Part shown: one piece after another, positions 1-8,694 of the stretch
How the letters are laid out: every line of letters begins with the position of its first letter
Position numbering within the stretch: position 1 is the stretch's first letter
Source of the DNA: Prosthecobacter gellanilyticus
Lineage (GTDB): Bacteria; Verrucomicrobiota; Verrucomicrobiia; Verrucomicrobiales; Verrucomicrobiaceae
Reading direction: 5' to 3'
NCBI RefSeq assembly: GCF_007992435.1
Contig: NZ_BKAG01000028.1
Coordinates: forward strand, 25,884 to 89,883
Length of the DNA: 64,000 bases
The notes under the pieces: model-generated
The model's input: the letters and a program-made list of their open reading frames with translations, nothing else
Told to the model about the DNA's origin: nothing
The model's database searches: none
Made by a program: the position numbers and the translations under genes

Positions 1-2
1 TC

Positions 3-104
3 CTGGGCTACAATCACGAACGCTTCACCTACAAGTTCCAGGGCCTCGACCAGAAGCTCACCGGCGTGGAGCATCGAAAAGTGATCAAGGAGCTCATCGC
101 CTGA
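3..104 (+). CDS. C-terminal fragment of an unidentified protein
   Basis: An open frame enters from the left edge and ends at TGA 102-104, giving 33 residues that finish in VIKELIA. The fragment is hydrophilic, with no membrane segment and no motif that I recognise. An AAGGAG sequence inside its last codons could serve as ribosome binding site for the next gene, which begins a few bases after this stop, so the two are probably co-transcribed. The function cannot be assigned from this tail. Confidence 0.55.
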   Translation: MGYNHERFTYKFQGLDQKLTGVEHRKVIKELIA

Positions 105-108
105 TTTT

Positions 109-924
109 TTGAGGTCTCTTGACGTTCTGCGTGTCCCCACGCATCGTGTCCGCGTGCCCCTGCTGCCGCTTCATCAAGCTCATGATCCTCGCGCCTTGAT
201 CGCGCGCTGGCGTGAGGTGGCGAAAGCGGCAGGCATGCAGATGAAGGTGCTGGTGGAGATGGACGGCGAGAAGGTCTTTTACCTGCAGAAGCGTGACCGC
301 CTGGCCTCGCCGCCCGTTTATCTCTCCACCGGCGTGCATGGTGACGAGCCAGGCTCCGCCTGGGGTTTGCTCGCCTGGGCTCAGCGCGAGATTGAGCAAC
401 TGCGCCATGGCAATCACCTCATCTTTCCGTGCATGAACCCCCATGGGCTGCGGGCAAACACGCGACTGGATCGTCGTGGTTTCGATATCAACCGCCGCTT
501 CCATATCGACACCGACCCGCTTTGCGGCCCCTGGCTTGATATCGTGAAGCAAAGCGTCCCCAGGCTGGGCCTTTGCCTGCATGAGGACTACGATGCCCAG
601 GGCTTCTATGTCTACGAGCTGAACGATCTCCCCAAGACTGCCAGCTATGACATCCTGAAAAAGTGCGCCAAACACATGTCGGCGGACCCACGTCGCATGA
701 TCGATGGCCGCCGCTCCAGGGACGGTGTGATCCGGCCACGAGCCATCCCAACCACTCTGCCGGGAATGCCGGAAGCCATCGTGCTCTGGCAGCTTGGCTG
801 CCCCTTCACACTCACATTTGAAACTCCATCCGAGTTCAGCTTGGATGACCGGGTCCGGACCCAGGCGGATTTTGTCGATGCGGCAATCCGGCTGGCGGCG
901 CGGACCTCCAACCACCAACCATGA
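109..924 (+). CDS. M14-type zinc deacylase, succinylglutamate desuccinylase/aspartoacylase family
   Basis: This is a predicted cytoplasmic zinc carboxypeptidase-fold enzyme of 271 residues. The sequence shows the family's metal site: TGVHGDE with H77 and E80, a third ligand H158 in LCLHED, the DINRRF segment (about 127-131) that matches the family's DxNR substrate-carboxylate motif, and E238 in TFETPSE as the likely catalytic glutamate. No signal peptide is visible. The start used is TTG 109, just after the preceding stop; an in-frame GTG at 154 is an alternative. The gene overlaps the following lipoprotein gene by four bases (ATGA), so translation is probably coupled. Relatives cleave N-acyl amino acids or amidated peptides; the substrate here is unknown. 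Confidence 0.8.
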   Translation: MRSLDVLRVPTHRVRVPLLPLHQAHDPRALIARWREVAKAAGMQMKVLVEMDGEKVFYLQKRDRLASPPVYLSTGVHGDEPGSAWGLLAWAQREIEQLRHGNHLIFPCMNPHGLRANTRLDRRGFDINRRFHIDTDPLCGPWLDIVKQSVPRLGLCLHEDYDAQGFYVYELNDLPKTASYDILKKCAKHMSADPRRMIDGRRSRDGVIRPRAIPTTLPGMPEAIVLWQLGCPFTLTFETPSEFSLDDRVRTQADFVDAAIRLAARTSNHQP

Positions 925-1886
925 CCTTTTTCCATCGATGCTGTCTCGCCATGCTTTTGCTGGCGGGAATGAGCGCTTGCAGCAGCATGCCAAAGCTGCC
1001 GACGCGCCCTGCCCTGCACGAGCAGGACTGGGTCAGCTATGATGGCAAGGTCATGCCTTATCAAAAGTGGCTGCCCGGCACCACCAAACCTCGCGGCGTG
1101 GTCATCGCGGTGCATGGGCTGAGCGGGGCCGCCTCAGACTTCTGGTTCCTCGGCGCCACTTTGCCTAAAGATGGTTATGCCGTGTATGCCTATGACCTTC
1201 GCGGCCAGGGGCATGACCCCGTCTTGAACCAGCGCGGGGACATCGGCTCATCCGTGCAGTGGCTCCGCGATCTGGAGACCTTCCATCTGCTGGTGCGGAG
1301 ACAGCACCCCAAGACACCCGTGTTTTGGTATGGCGAGAGCCTCGGCAGCCTGATCTGCCTGCACACGGCAGCGAACCGTCTGAATGACCGCCGTGATCCA
1401 GATGGCATCATCCTGGCCTCACCGGTGGCAGGCCTCAAGATGACCGTGTCGCATTTCCGCCGCTGGCTGCTGGACACGACAGCTGCGCTGCTTCCGCGTA
1501 CCCGCTTCTCCCTGGGTGATCTTGCCGGGGTGGATGAATCCAAGATCCAGGTGACCAGCACCACCACGCACGGTGGCCAGATGCAGAAGACCGAGCATCA
1601 CATCAGCTCCTTCAGCGTGCGCCTGCTGTCGGAAATCGGCGGATTGCTGGATGAGAACCCTGACGCAGCCAAGCGTCTGCGCATGCCCGTGCTCTTCCTG
1701 GCCTCGCCGAATGACATCCTGAGTTCCCCAGATCAGATCCAGAGACTCTTCAGCCAGATCAAGTCACCCACAAAACGGCTCCTCTGGTATAACCGGAGCT
1801 ACCATCTGCTTCTTCATGACGTGCAGCGCGCGGAGGTCAGTCTCGATCTCTTCCGCTGGCTGGAGAAGACTCGAACCAAGCGCTAA
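921..1886 (+). CDS. Lipoprotein alpha/beta hydrolase, monoacylglycerol-lipase-like
   Basis: The 321-residue product starts with a lipoprotein signal: a hydrophobic stretch and LAGMSAC, with C20 as the lipidation site, so it should be anchored to a membrane facing the periplasm. The serine-hydrolase fold is clear: HGLSG oxyanion region (about 65-69), YDLRGQG, nucleophile elbow GESLG with S140, acid D265 in SPNDILS, and H295 in the YHLLLH segment as the likely catalytic histidine. This arrangement is typical of Hydrolase_4/monoacylglycerol lipases that act on acyl esters. ATG 921 overlaps the upstream stop. A role in lipid or ester turnover is likely; the natural substrate is not evident. Confidence 0.82.
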   Translation: MTFFHRCCLAMLLLAGMSACSSMPKLPTRPALHEQDWVSYDGKVMPYQKWLPGTTKPRGVVIAVHGLSGAASDFWFLGATLPKDGYAVYAYDLRGQGHDPVLNQRGDIGSSVQWLRDLETFHLLVRRQHPKTPVFWYGESLGSLICLHTAANRLNDRRDPDGIILASPVAGLKMTVSHFRRWLLDTTAALLPRTRFSLGDLAGVDESKIQVTSTTTHGGQMQKTEHHISSFSVRLLSEIGGLLDENPDAAKRLRMPVLFLASPNDILSSPDQIQRLFSQIKSPTKRLLWYNRSYHLLLHDVQRAEVSLDLFRWLEKTRTKR

Positions 1887-1942
1887 GGAAACACGGAACG
1901 AATCCGAAAGCCCTCGATGGGCCAGGTCTTCTGCCTGGGACA

Positions 1943-1973
1943 TCTGTGCCCTCAGCGTTATCTGCGGTTAACC
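1943..1973 (+). repeat. Degenerate CTCTGCG...TGCGGTTAA-type intergenic tract
   Basis: In the 183-base gap between the hydrolase and the DUF1549 gene there is a tract reading TCTGTGCC, CTCAGCG, TTATCTGCGG, TTAACC. It resembles short-period CTCTGCG-type sequences ending in GCGGTTAA that I recall from Planctomycetes and Verrucomicrobia intergenic DNA. The family assignment is from memory and the copy here is imperfect. No gene is visible in the rest of the gap. Confidence 0.3.
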
Positions 1974-2069
1974 AATCAGTGCTTCCCCAAAGGTTGGTCC
2001 CAGCAAGAGACATGAGGCTTCCTGCGCTCTGACGACAAGATTTCCCGCTTCGGCCCGTAGGTTCAACCT

Positions 2070-4271
2070 GTGACGAATCTTTACACTGTGGTCTCAGCCG
2101 CGTTGCTTTGCCTTGGCCTGCCCGCCTTGGCCGTGGAAGCTCCGCGCTCACTGAACTTCGCCAATGACATCATGCCGATCCTCACCAAGGGCGGATGCAA
2201 TGGCGGTGGCTGTCATGGGAAGGCGAGCGGACAGAATGGCTTCAAGCTCTCGCTGCTCGGCTTTGAACCGCAGGAGGACTATGAGCACATCGTGAAAGAA
2301 GCCCGCGGTCGTCGTGTGTTTCCAGCAGCTCCCGAAATGAGCCTGCTGCTGACGAAAGGCGCGGCACAACTCCCCCATGGCGGTGGCAAGAAGCTGGACG
2401 TGAAGTCCGAGGACTACGCAGACCTCGTTCGCTGGATTCGCGAAGGCATGCCCTATGGCAAGGACACCGATCCCAAGATGGAGCGCATCACAGTGGAGCC
2501 GGCCATTTTGACCATGCCGCTGAAAGGCAACGCCCAGCTAAAGGTCACTGCTCATTACAACGATGGATCGATCCGCGACGTCACCAAGCGCGCTCTTTAC
2601 GAGCCGAATGAGAAGGCCATGGCCGAGACCTCCGAAACTGGTGGAGTGAAGCTCTTTGATCTGCCGGGTGATGTGGCCGTGATGATTCGCTATCAGGGCA
2701 AGGTCACCACCTTCCGCGCCACCGTGCCGCTGGGTGCGCCCGTGGAGAAGCTGCCTGCCGCGAAGAACTACATTGATGAGCTCGTGTTTGCGAAGCTGAA
2801 GACCATCGGAGTTCCGCCTTCTGAGATCAGTGATGACGGCACCTTCCTCCGTCGTGTGACCTTGGACATCACCGGCCGTCTGCCGACAGCCGAGGAGATG
2901 AAGGAATTCCTGGCCTCGCAGGAGGCAGAGAAGCGCGCGCAGTTGATCGACCGCCTGCTCGACAGTCCGGAATATGCGGAATTCTTCGCCAATAAATGGA
3001 ACGCGCTTCTGCGCAATCAGCGCACGCAGCCGACTTATGCCAGGGGCAGCTATCTCTTCTCGTCATGGATTCGCGACAGCATCGCGGACAACAAACCTTT
3101 TGATCAATTTGCCCGCGAGGTCGTGGCCGCCTCCGGCAGCCTGGACCAGCATCCACCAGTGGCGTGGTATCGCCAGGTGAAGGAGGCGAAGACACAGATG
3201 GAGGATGTGGCGCAACTCTTCCTCGGCACGCGCATGCAGTGCGCTCAGTGCCACCATCATCCCTTCGAAAAATGGAGCCAGCAGGACTACTATGGCTTCG
3301 CCGCCTTCTTTGCCAACGTCAGCCGCAAGAACGCCACCGCGAAGGATGAGGAGATCATCTTCAACAAGCGCGGCACCGCGCAGATGACGAACATCCGCAC
3401 CAAGCAGCCCGTGATGCCGACGAGCCTGGGCAGCGAACCCGTGAAGCTGCGCCCCGAGCAGGACCCGCGTCTGGTACTGGCCGAGTGGATGAGCAAAAAA
3501 GACAATCCCTTCTTCGCGCACACCTTGGTGAATCGTTACTGGAAGCACTTCTTCAATCGCGGCTTGGTCGAGCCTGAGGACGACATGCGCGAAACGAATC
3601 CGCCGGTGAACCCTGAGCTGCTGAATGCCATGGCCGCGGAGTTCGTGAAGAGCGGTTATGATCTGAAGGCGCTGGTGCGCAGCATTGTGAACAGCACCAC
3701 GTATCAACTCAGCGCCGTGCCGAACGCGCACAATGCGAAGGATCGCCAAAACTTCAGCCGCTACTATCCAAAGCGCCTGCACGCCGAGGTGCTCTATGAT
3801 GCCGTGAACCGCCTGCTGGATGTGGAGAGCACCTTTGCCGGTCAGGCTCCAGGCACACGCGCCGTGGCCCTGCCGGACAACAGCTACAACCAGAGCAACT
3901 ACTTCCTCACCGTCTTCGGACGGCCGGACTCATCATCAGCCTGCGAGTGCGAGCGCACTCAGGAGGCCAGCCTCGCGCAGAGCCTCCATCTGCTGAATGC
4001 CTCGGACATCCAAACACAGCTCACACGCAAGGATGGTCGCGCCGAGCGCATGGCAAAAGATTCCAGCCCGGATGAGGACAAGGTCACCGACATGTATCAC
4101 ATCGCCCTGAGCCGTGATCCGAACGTTGAAGAGATGAAGCTGGCGCAAGGGCATGTGGCCAAGAAGATGTCTGGCAAGACAGGCGACGCCGCGCTGCAGA
4201 CGAAGAAGGAAGCCTTTGAGGACATCCTCTGGGCGCTGCTGAACACAAAGGAGTTCTTGTTTAATCATTGA
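2070..4271 (+). CDS. Exported DUF1549/DUF1553 protein with N-terminal cytochrome-like motif
   Basis: A 733-residue protein starting at GTG 2070 with a signal peptide (hydrophobic segment about 6-22). After it comes a PSCyt1-like segment with an unusual C43-x4-C48-H49 motif instead of CxxCH, and a bacterial Ig-like stretch near 140-220. DUF1549 follows (YIDELVFAKL, LRRVTLDITGRLPT), with a canonical CAQCH motif at 391-395, then DUF1553 with NRYWKHFFNRGLVEP and the conserved STTYQLS region. This domain set is abundant in Planctomycetes and Verrucomicrobia. It is thought to be periplasmic and possibly haem-binding, but no enzyme activity is established. The usual DUF1501 partner is absent; instead the gene abuts a 776-residue exported protein. 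Confidence 0.88.
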   Translation: MTNLYTVVSAALLCLGLPALAVEAPRSLNFANDIMPILTKGGCNGGGCHGKASGQNGFKLSLLGFEPQEDYEHIVKEARGRRVFPAAPEMSLLLTKGAAQLPHGGGKKLDVKSEDYADLVRWIREGMPYGKDTDPKMERITVEPAILTMPLKGNAQLKVTAHYNDGSIRDVTKRALYEPNEKAMAETSETGGVKLFDLPGDVAVMIRYQGKVTTFRATVPLGAPVEKLPAAKNYIDELVFAKLKTIGVPPSEISDDGTFLRRVTLDITGRLPTAEEMKEFLASQEAEKRAQLIDRLLDSPEYAEFFANKWNALLRNQRTQPTYARGSYLFSSWIRDSIADNKPFDQFAREVVAASGSLDQHPPVAWYRQVKEAKTQMEDVAQLFLGTRMQCAQCHHHPFEKWSQQDYYGFAAFFANVSRKNATAKDEEIIFNKRGTAQMTNIRTKQPVMPTSLGSEPVKLRPEQDPRLVLAEWMSKKDNPFFAHTLVNRYWKHFFNRGLVEPEDDMRETNPPVNPELLNAMAAEFVKSGYDLKALVRSIVNSTTYQLSAVPNAHNAKDRQNFSRYYPKRLHAEVLYDAVNRLLDVESTFAGQAPGTRAVALPDNSYNQSNYFLTVFGRPDSSSACECERTQEASLAQSLHLLNASDIQTQLTRKDGRAERMAKDSSPDEDKVTDMYHIALSRDPNVEEMKLAQGHVAKKMSGKTGDAALQTKKEAFEDILWALLNTKEFLFNH

Positions 4272-6602
4272 GTGATCATGCGGTCATCAAACACACTGGC
4301 ATTGGGGTGGAGTCGGAACTCATTGGGACTTCTCAGAGCTCCAGAGGACTGGAGCTCTGCAGGACGCTGCCGCGCCTTCCTGGTGCTAGGTTTGCTCATG
4401 ATGTCTTGTTATTCGGTGATAGGTCAGGTCGTGGCACCTGTGCCCTCACCGACAATCTCGGCAGTTTCACCGCTGGGTGGAAAGCCAGGGGCGATGGTGG
4501 AGTTTACCTTCAAGGGTGCGGAACTTGACGAGGCAAAGTCGGTTCTGCTGAGCAGTCTCTCCGGCGGTAAGTCGATGACCATTCCAGTAAAGCAGGTGCC
4601 GGCCAAGAAGGGAGTGCTGGCGGCGCAACTCCCAGCCGATGCCGCTCCCGGCCTCTATGACATCCGGCTGGTGGCACGCTTTGGAGTTTCGAATCCACGC
4701 GTGTTTCAGATCAGTGCCGCAGATGTGGTGGAGTCGCCAGGGACTAACACGAAGTCTGACAAGGCGGTGGCGGTAACGGCCGCTTCCGTGATCCAAGGCA
4801 CATTCAAAGCAGCGGTACCACACTGGTTCAGTTTTGATGGCAGGAAGGACCAGCGGCTGATCGGCAGCTTCACGGGCAGCGGCTTTGATGTTCGCACTTC
4901 TTTAGTGGGTGGCATCTATGATGCGAGCGGACGTGAGCTTGCGCGCATGCGTGACGGGCTGGTGGATGTGAAGTTCCCTGCCGATGGCACCTACAAGATC
5001 AAGGTTCACGATCTCATGTTCGCGACGGGTGATGACTATGGATACCGGCTCACACTAACCACGGGACCCGTCGTATGGGCCAAGGGCAAGGATGAGGTTT
5101 ATGGATGGAACCTCCCTGGCGGTCAGGTGGTGAGTGGACTGCGCGTGAACCGCGGCCAGCCGCTGGAGCATCTGAAAGTGGATGCAGCGACGATGACAAA
5201 GCTGGTCACGGCGAGTCCGCTGAAGGTTTTCACGTTGCCTGAGAACATGGAAGCGGCCAGCAAGGAAGGTGTGACACCGATCGCGGTCGGACAGACGATC
5301 AGTGGATGGTTTCCCGCGAATGGAGCCGCCAAGGTATTTGAGCTTAACTTCAAAGCAGGTGACCGGATCAATCTTGAAGTGACCTCACAGCAACTTGGCT
5401 TTACCACCGATCCTAACTTGCTGGTGGAAAACGTGAAGGGCGAGACCGTGACCGCGCAAGGAGAGGTCAATGATCTGGCGGGGCTCGTGCCTGCGCCGAG
5501 CACGCGCATCTTGTCTCTAGATCCGACATATGCCTATGACTCGAAAGCGGACGGCGTGTTTCGCATCTCCGTGAGCGATCCTTCGAACGCGGCGAATGGG
5601 CGTCGATATCCTTTCCAGCTCTGCATTCGCAAGACTGGAGAACCGGCTCTTGATGGAGCGGTAGCCGTGAATGCAAAGCTGCCACCTGCAGCAGCCATCG
5701 GACCTCATGAGATCCCGAGTGCGAATCTGTGGCGCGGCGGGATTCTGGCCCTGGAAGTCTATCTGCCGAACCGCACAGGCATGAACGTGGCCACGGAAGT
5801 GCCGATCGGCAATCTCCCGGTAGGCGTGACAAGCCTCGGCGGCTTTGTGGCTAAGGGCCAGAGCCTGGGCCACATCGCGCTTCGCGCTAGTGCGGATGCC
5901 CCAGCAGGTGCGGCGGCGCTTTCAGGCATCTCCAGTACAGCATCGTTGGTTTGGCCCGTGAAGGACACCGGACGTGAGACGATGCACGTGCGCATGGCGG
6001 GTGCGCCGGTGATCGGTGTGGTGCCGGATACTGCGCCTGCGACGCTTGAAGCAGCGTTGCCAAATCCTGTGGAAGTCGCAGTGGACGGCAAGGTGGACGT
6101 GCCGCTGAAGGTCACTCGTCAAAGCAACTGCACGGACGCCATCAAGCTGAAGGCCCTGGGTTTGACGGATCCCGCGAAGGCCCCGGAGGTGACGATTGCG
6201 GCGAAAGCAAATGAGGGGAAGCTCAGTCTGGATCTAAAGACGCTGAAACTACTGCCGGGTGAGTATGGAGTGCTTTTGCAGGGACCCGTGAAGGTGGTGT
6301 TTCAGCGGAAAGCAGAAGACATCGCGGCAGCTCAGAGCACCGCAAAAAGAGCCGCTGAAGCACAAGCCGCGGCAAAGAAGGCATTGGACGAGGCCAAAGT
6401 TTTGAAGCCAGAAGATGAGGCTGGCAAGACAGCGCAAGAAGCGAAGATCAAGGAACTGACAGCGGCACTGACGAAGACCGACAAGGCCAAGGCAGATGCG
6501 GACAAAGCCGCGAAGGAACTGGTGACCAAGAATCCGGCGAAGGACGCGACGTTCATCGTGTATTCGACGCCGATTCGTCTGAAGGTGGTGGCGAAGAAAT
6601 GA
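4272..6602 (+). CDS. Large exported beta-sandwich protein paired with the DUF1549 gene
   Basis: The gene begins at the base after the DUF1549 stop (GTG 4272; ATG 4278 is an equally good start). A hydrophobic segment near residues 35-55 acts as a signal or anchor after a long N-region. An IPT/TIG-like opening (PTISAVSPLGGKPGAMVEF) follows, then beta-rich regions resembling bacterial pre-peptidase C-terminal domains (HWFSFDGRKDQRLIGSF; KVFELNFKAGDRINLEV). The last 100 residues are Ala/Lys/Glu-rich and likely helical coiled coil. The close pairing suggests one periplasmic or surface unit with the upstream protein. No catalytic motif was seen, so the enzymatic function is unknown and a binding or structural role is inferred. 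Confidence 0.8.
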   Translation: MIMRSSNTLALGWSRNSLGLLRAPEDWSSAGRCRAFLVLGLLMMSCYSVIGQVVAPVPSPTISAVSPLGGKPGAMVEFTFKGAELDEAKSVLLSSLSGGKSMTIPVKQVPAKKGVLAAQLPADAAPGLYDIRLVARFGVSNPRVFQISAADVVESPGTNTKSDKAVAVTAASVIQGTFKAAVPHWFSFDGRKDQRLIGSFTGSGFDVRTSLVGGIYDASGRELARMRDGLVDVKFPADGTYKIKVHDLMFATGDDYGYRLTLTTGPVVWAKGKDEVYGWNLPGGQVVSGLRVNRGQPLEHLKVDAATMTKLVTASPLKVFTLPENMEAASKEGVTPIAVGQTISGWFPANGAAKVFELNFKAGDRINLEVTSQQLGFTTDPNLLVENVKGETVTAQGEVNDLAGLVPAPSTRILSLDPTYAYDSKADGVFRISVSDPSNAANGRRYPFQLCIRKTGEPALDGAVAVNAKLPPAAAIGPHEIPSANLWRGGILALEVYLPNRTGMNVATEVPIGNLPVGVTSLGGFVAKGQSLGHIALRASADAPAGAAALSGISSTASLVWPVKDTGRETMHVRMAGAPVIGVVPDTAPATLEAALPNPVEVAVDGKVDVPLKVTRQSNCTDAIKLKALGLTDPAKAPEVTIAAKANEGKLSLDLKTLKLLPGEYGVLLQGPVKVVFQRKAEDIAAAQSTAKRAAEAQAAAKKALDEAKVLKPEDEAGKTAQEAKIKELTAALTKTDKAKADADKAAKELVTKNPAKDATFIVYSTPIRLKVVAKK

Positions 6603-6611
6603 GCCCGTCTG

Positions 6612-7529
6612 TCACAACTCAGCCGCGACCTTCTTCAAAGCATTCACAAGAGCCAAGGTGACAGCGGAAGCATGACCACGCTGCCAGAGGACGAAGAAGT
6701 CCCATCGCGCTTTGGCATCACTGATAGGAACGAAGGTAACTCCGGGATGGGATGACTTGGCGAAATAGGCGGGCAGCAATGTCACGGCAGACTCCGAAAC
6801 GACTTGCGAGAGCACGTTGGCCAGACCGTCGACGATCACAATGAACCTAGGCTTGAACGCTGCCGTCTTGCACAGCGCAGTCACCCAGCGATTGCGTCCC
6901 GGGACTTGCTCCTCATCGACACCGATGAAGTCACGGCCTTTGAGGTCTTTGAGAGTGATGCTCTTCTTCAATGCCAGCGGGTCGCTGTCCGCCAAGGCCA
7001 CGCAGACACCGAGCGAGCAGAGTTTGAGACTGTGAAACTCCTTGGCGGCGAGAGTTCCCTCCTGCCCGATCAATGCCACGTCTAGTTCACCGGCCCGGAG
7101 TGCATCAATCTGCTCACGTGGTGACATATCGTGCAGTTTCAGGCGCGCCTTGGGCTGGGACTTGCGCAGTTGCGCGAGCGCCGGAGTGAGGAAGCTCTGG
7201 GCAGCGGAGCCGAGGTAGCCCACACGCAGCTCGGCTCGATCACCACGCGCCTGGCACCGCAGGTCTGCCAGGGCGCTGTCGTAGCTGGCGATGACCGGGC
7301 TCATGGCCTTCGCCACGGCATGGCCCAGGCCCGTGGGCTTCACGCCGCTGGTCTCGCGCTCCAGCAGACGTCCGCCCAGTTCATCCTCCAGCGCCTTCAT
7401 CTGCCGGCTCAGCGCAGGCTGGGTGATGCGCAGCCGCACCGAGGCACGGTTGACACTGCCTTCTTCGATGACGGTAAGCAGAGCGCGGATGCGGTCGATC
7501 ATGCCATGCACGTTATGTTCAAACGGCAT
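6612..7529 (-). CDS. LysR-family transcriptional regulator
   Basis: The 305-residue product has the family's N-terminal winged helix-turn-helix (LLTVIEEGSVNRASVRLRI, then TQPALSRQMKALEDELGGRLLER) followed by a periplasmic-binding-protein-like effector domain (LRVGYLG, LDVALIG). By comparison with family starts, the internal Met at 7502 (MIDRIRALL) may be the true initiator; neither start has a clear ribosome binding site. The gene is divergent from the FMN-binding/DUF1348 pair with a 72-base gap, the arrangement typical of LysR regulators that control the neighbouring operon and themselves. ATGCC (7501-7505) and GGCAT (7525-7529) form a short inverted repeat over the start region. The effector is unknown. 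Confidence 0.9.
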   Translation of the reverse strand: MPFEHNVHGMIDRIRALLTVIEEGSVNRASVRLRITQPALSRQMKALEDELGGRLLERETSGVKPTGLGHAVAKAMSPVIASYDSALADLRCQARGDRAELRVGYLGSAAQSFLTPALAQLRKSQPKARLKLHDMSPREQIDALRAGELDVALIGQEGTLAAKEFHSLKLCSLGVCVALADSDPLALKKSITLKDLKGRDFIGVDEEQVPGRNRWVTALCKTAAFKPRFIVIVDGLANVLSQVVSESAVTLLPAYFAKSSHPGVTFVPISDAKARWDFFVLWQRGHASAVTLALVNALKKVAAEL

Positions 7530-7601
7530 ACCCGCAAGGCCGAACTGGCATTACCCAGGCGCGCTCTGGGCAGCGATGAATCGTCCAACCCACTCCACAC
7601 C

Positions 7602-8201
7602 ATGGCTCACAAATTCCTCGACCTCTCTTTCACGCCCCAGGTGTTGGGCGCACAGCAGCACTACTACGGCCGTGCACAGGCACTGCCTCCGGCTCAGCAG
7701 GATGATCCACTCGGTCCCGAGGAGATGGCCTTCATCGAGTCACGTGACAGCTTTTACATGAGCAGCGTGAACCAGAATGGATGGCCCTACATGCAGCATC
7801 GCGGAGGGCCTGAAGGCTTTTGCAAAGTGACAGGTCCAAATGAACTGGTGTTTGCTGATTACAAAGGCAACCGGCAGATGCTCAGCACGGGTAATGTGGC
7901 CTCCAATGATCGCGTCTGCCTCTTCATGATGGACTATCCGAACCGCACGCGGCTGAAACTGCTGGGCCACGCCGAGGTGCTGGATGCGCGTGAACACCCT
8001 GAACTCGTTCAGCAAGTCACCACGCCGGATCTGGCGAAGATCACGGAGCGGCTGTTCAGAATCCGCGTGGTGGCCTTTGACTGGAACTGTCCCAAATACA
8101 TCACACCCCGCTTCACAGCCGCAGAGATCCATGCGGCTGTGGCACCGCTCAAAGCGCGCATTGCCGAACTCGAATCTCAACTTAAGATCCAACCCTCATG
8201 A
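7602..8201 (+). CDS. Pyridoxamine 5'-phosphate oxidase-family FMN-binding protein
   Basis: This 199-residue protein has the split-barrel flavin-binding fold. Visible features are the conserved N-terminal segment ([22 protein letters not shown]), the central GPEGFCKV and [15 protein letters not shown] motifs, and the [18 protein letters not shown] strand typical of PNPOx-like proteins. A short C-terminal helix ([12 protein letters not shown]) is predicted. The open frame extends far upstream, but ATG 7602 is chosen because homology-like sequence starts there and upstream codons are antisense to the LysR gene. It overlaps the next gene by ATGA. It probably binds FMN or F420; the substrate is unknown. 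Confidence 0.85.
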   Translation: MAHKFLDLSFTPQVLGAQQHYYGRAQALPPAQQDDPLGPEEMAFIESRDSFYMSSVNQNGWPYMQHRGGPEGFCKVTGPNELVFADYKGNRQMLSTGNVASNDRVCLFMMDYPNRTRLKLLGHAEVLDAREHPELVQQVTTPDLAKITERLFRIRVVAFDWNCPKYITPRFTAAEIHAAVAPLKARIAELESQLKIQPS

Positions 8202-8623
8202 ACCCTCGCCCACCCCTCCCGCCTTTTACCGAAGAGACGGCCAGACAAAAAGTGCAGATGGCGGAAGATGCCTGGAACAGCCGCGATCCAGAGCGCGTCT
8301 CGCTGGCCTACACACCAGACACCGAATGGCGTAATCGCGATGTGTTTCTCAATGGTCGCGCGGAGGTGGTGGAGTTCCTCAGCGCCAAGTGGAAGAAGGA
8401 GAATGACTACCGTTTAAAGAAGACGCTCTGGGCCTTCACGGGAAATCGCATCGCCGTGCGTTTTGAATACGAGTGGCATGACGATGCCGGCCAGTGGTGG
8501 CGCAGTCACGGGAATGAGAACTGGGAGTTCGATGAGCACGGTTACATGGCCAAGCGCTATGCCAGCATCAATGACCAGCGGATCAATGAGACTGACCGGA
8601 AGTTTCGTTGGGAGAGGAAGTGA
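8198..8623 (+). CDS. DUF1348 (SnoaL/NTF2-like) family protein
   Basis: A 141-residue cytoplasmic protein that matches the DUF1348 signature almost throughout: [60 protein letters not shown] and the C-terminal INDQRI segment. The family has a cone-shaped NTF2-like fold with a pocket but no agreed biochemical function. Translational coupling to the FMN-binding protein (four-base overlap) and the divergent LysR gene suggest a small regulated operon, perhaps for a redox or stress function. Confidence 0.88.
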   Translation: MNPRPPLPPFTEETARQKVQMAEDAWNSRDPERVSLAYTPDTEWRNRDVFLNGRAEVVEFLSAKWKKENDYRLKKTLWAFTGNRIAVRFEYEWHDDAGQWWRSHGNENWEFDEHGYMAKRYASINDQRINETDRKFRWERK

Positions 8624-8694
8624 GATCCCTCGACGGGAATGAGGCGCCCGCCGGCTTGTGATAGACGAGGGTCTCCATCTCGTTCCTTGGGATC

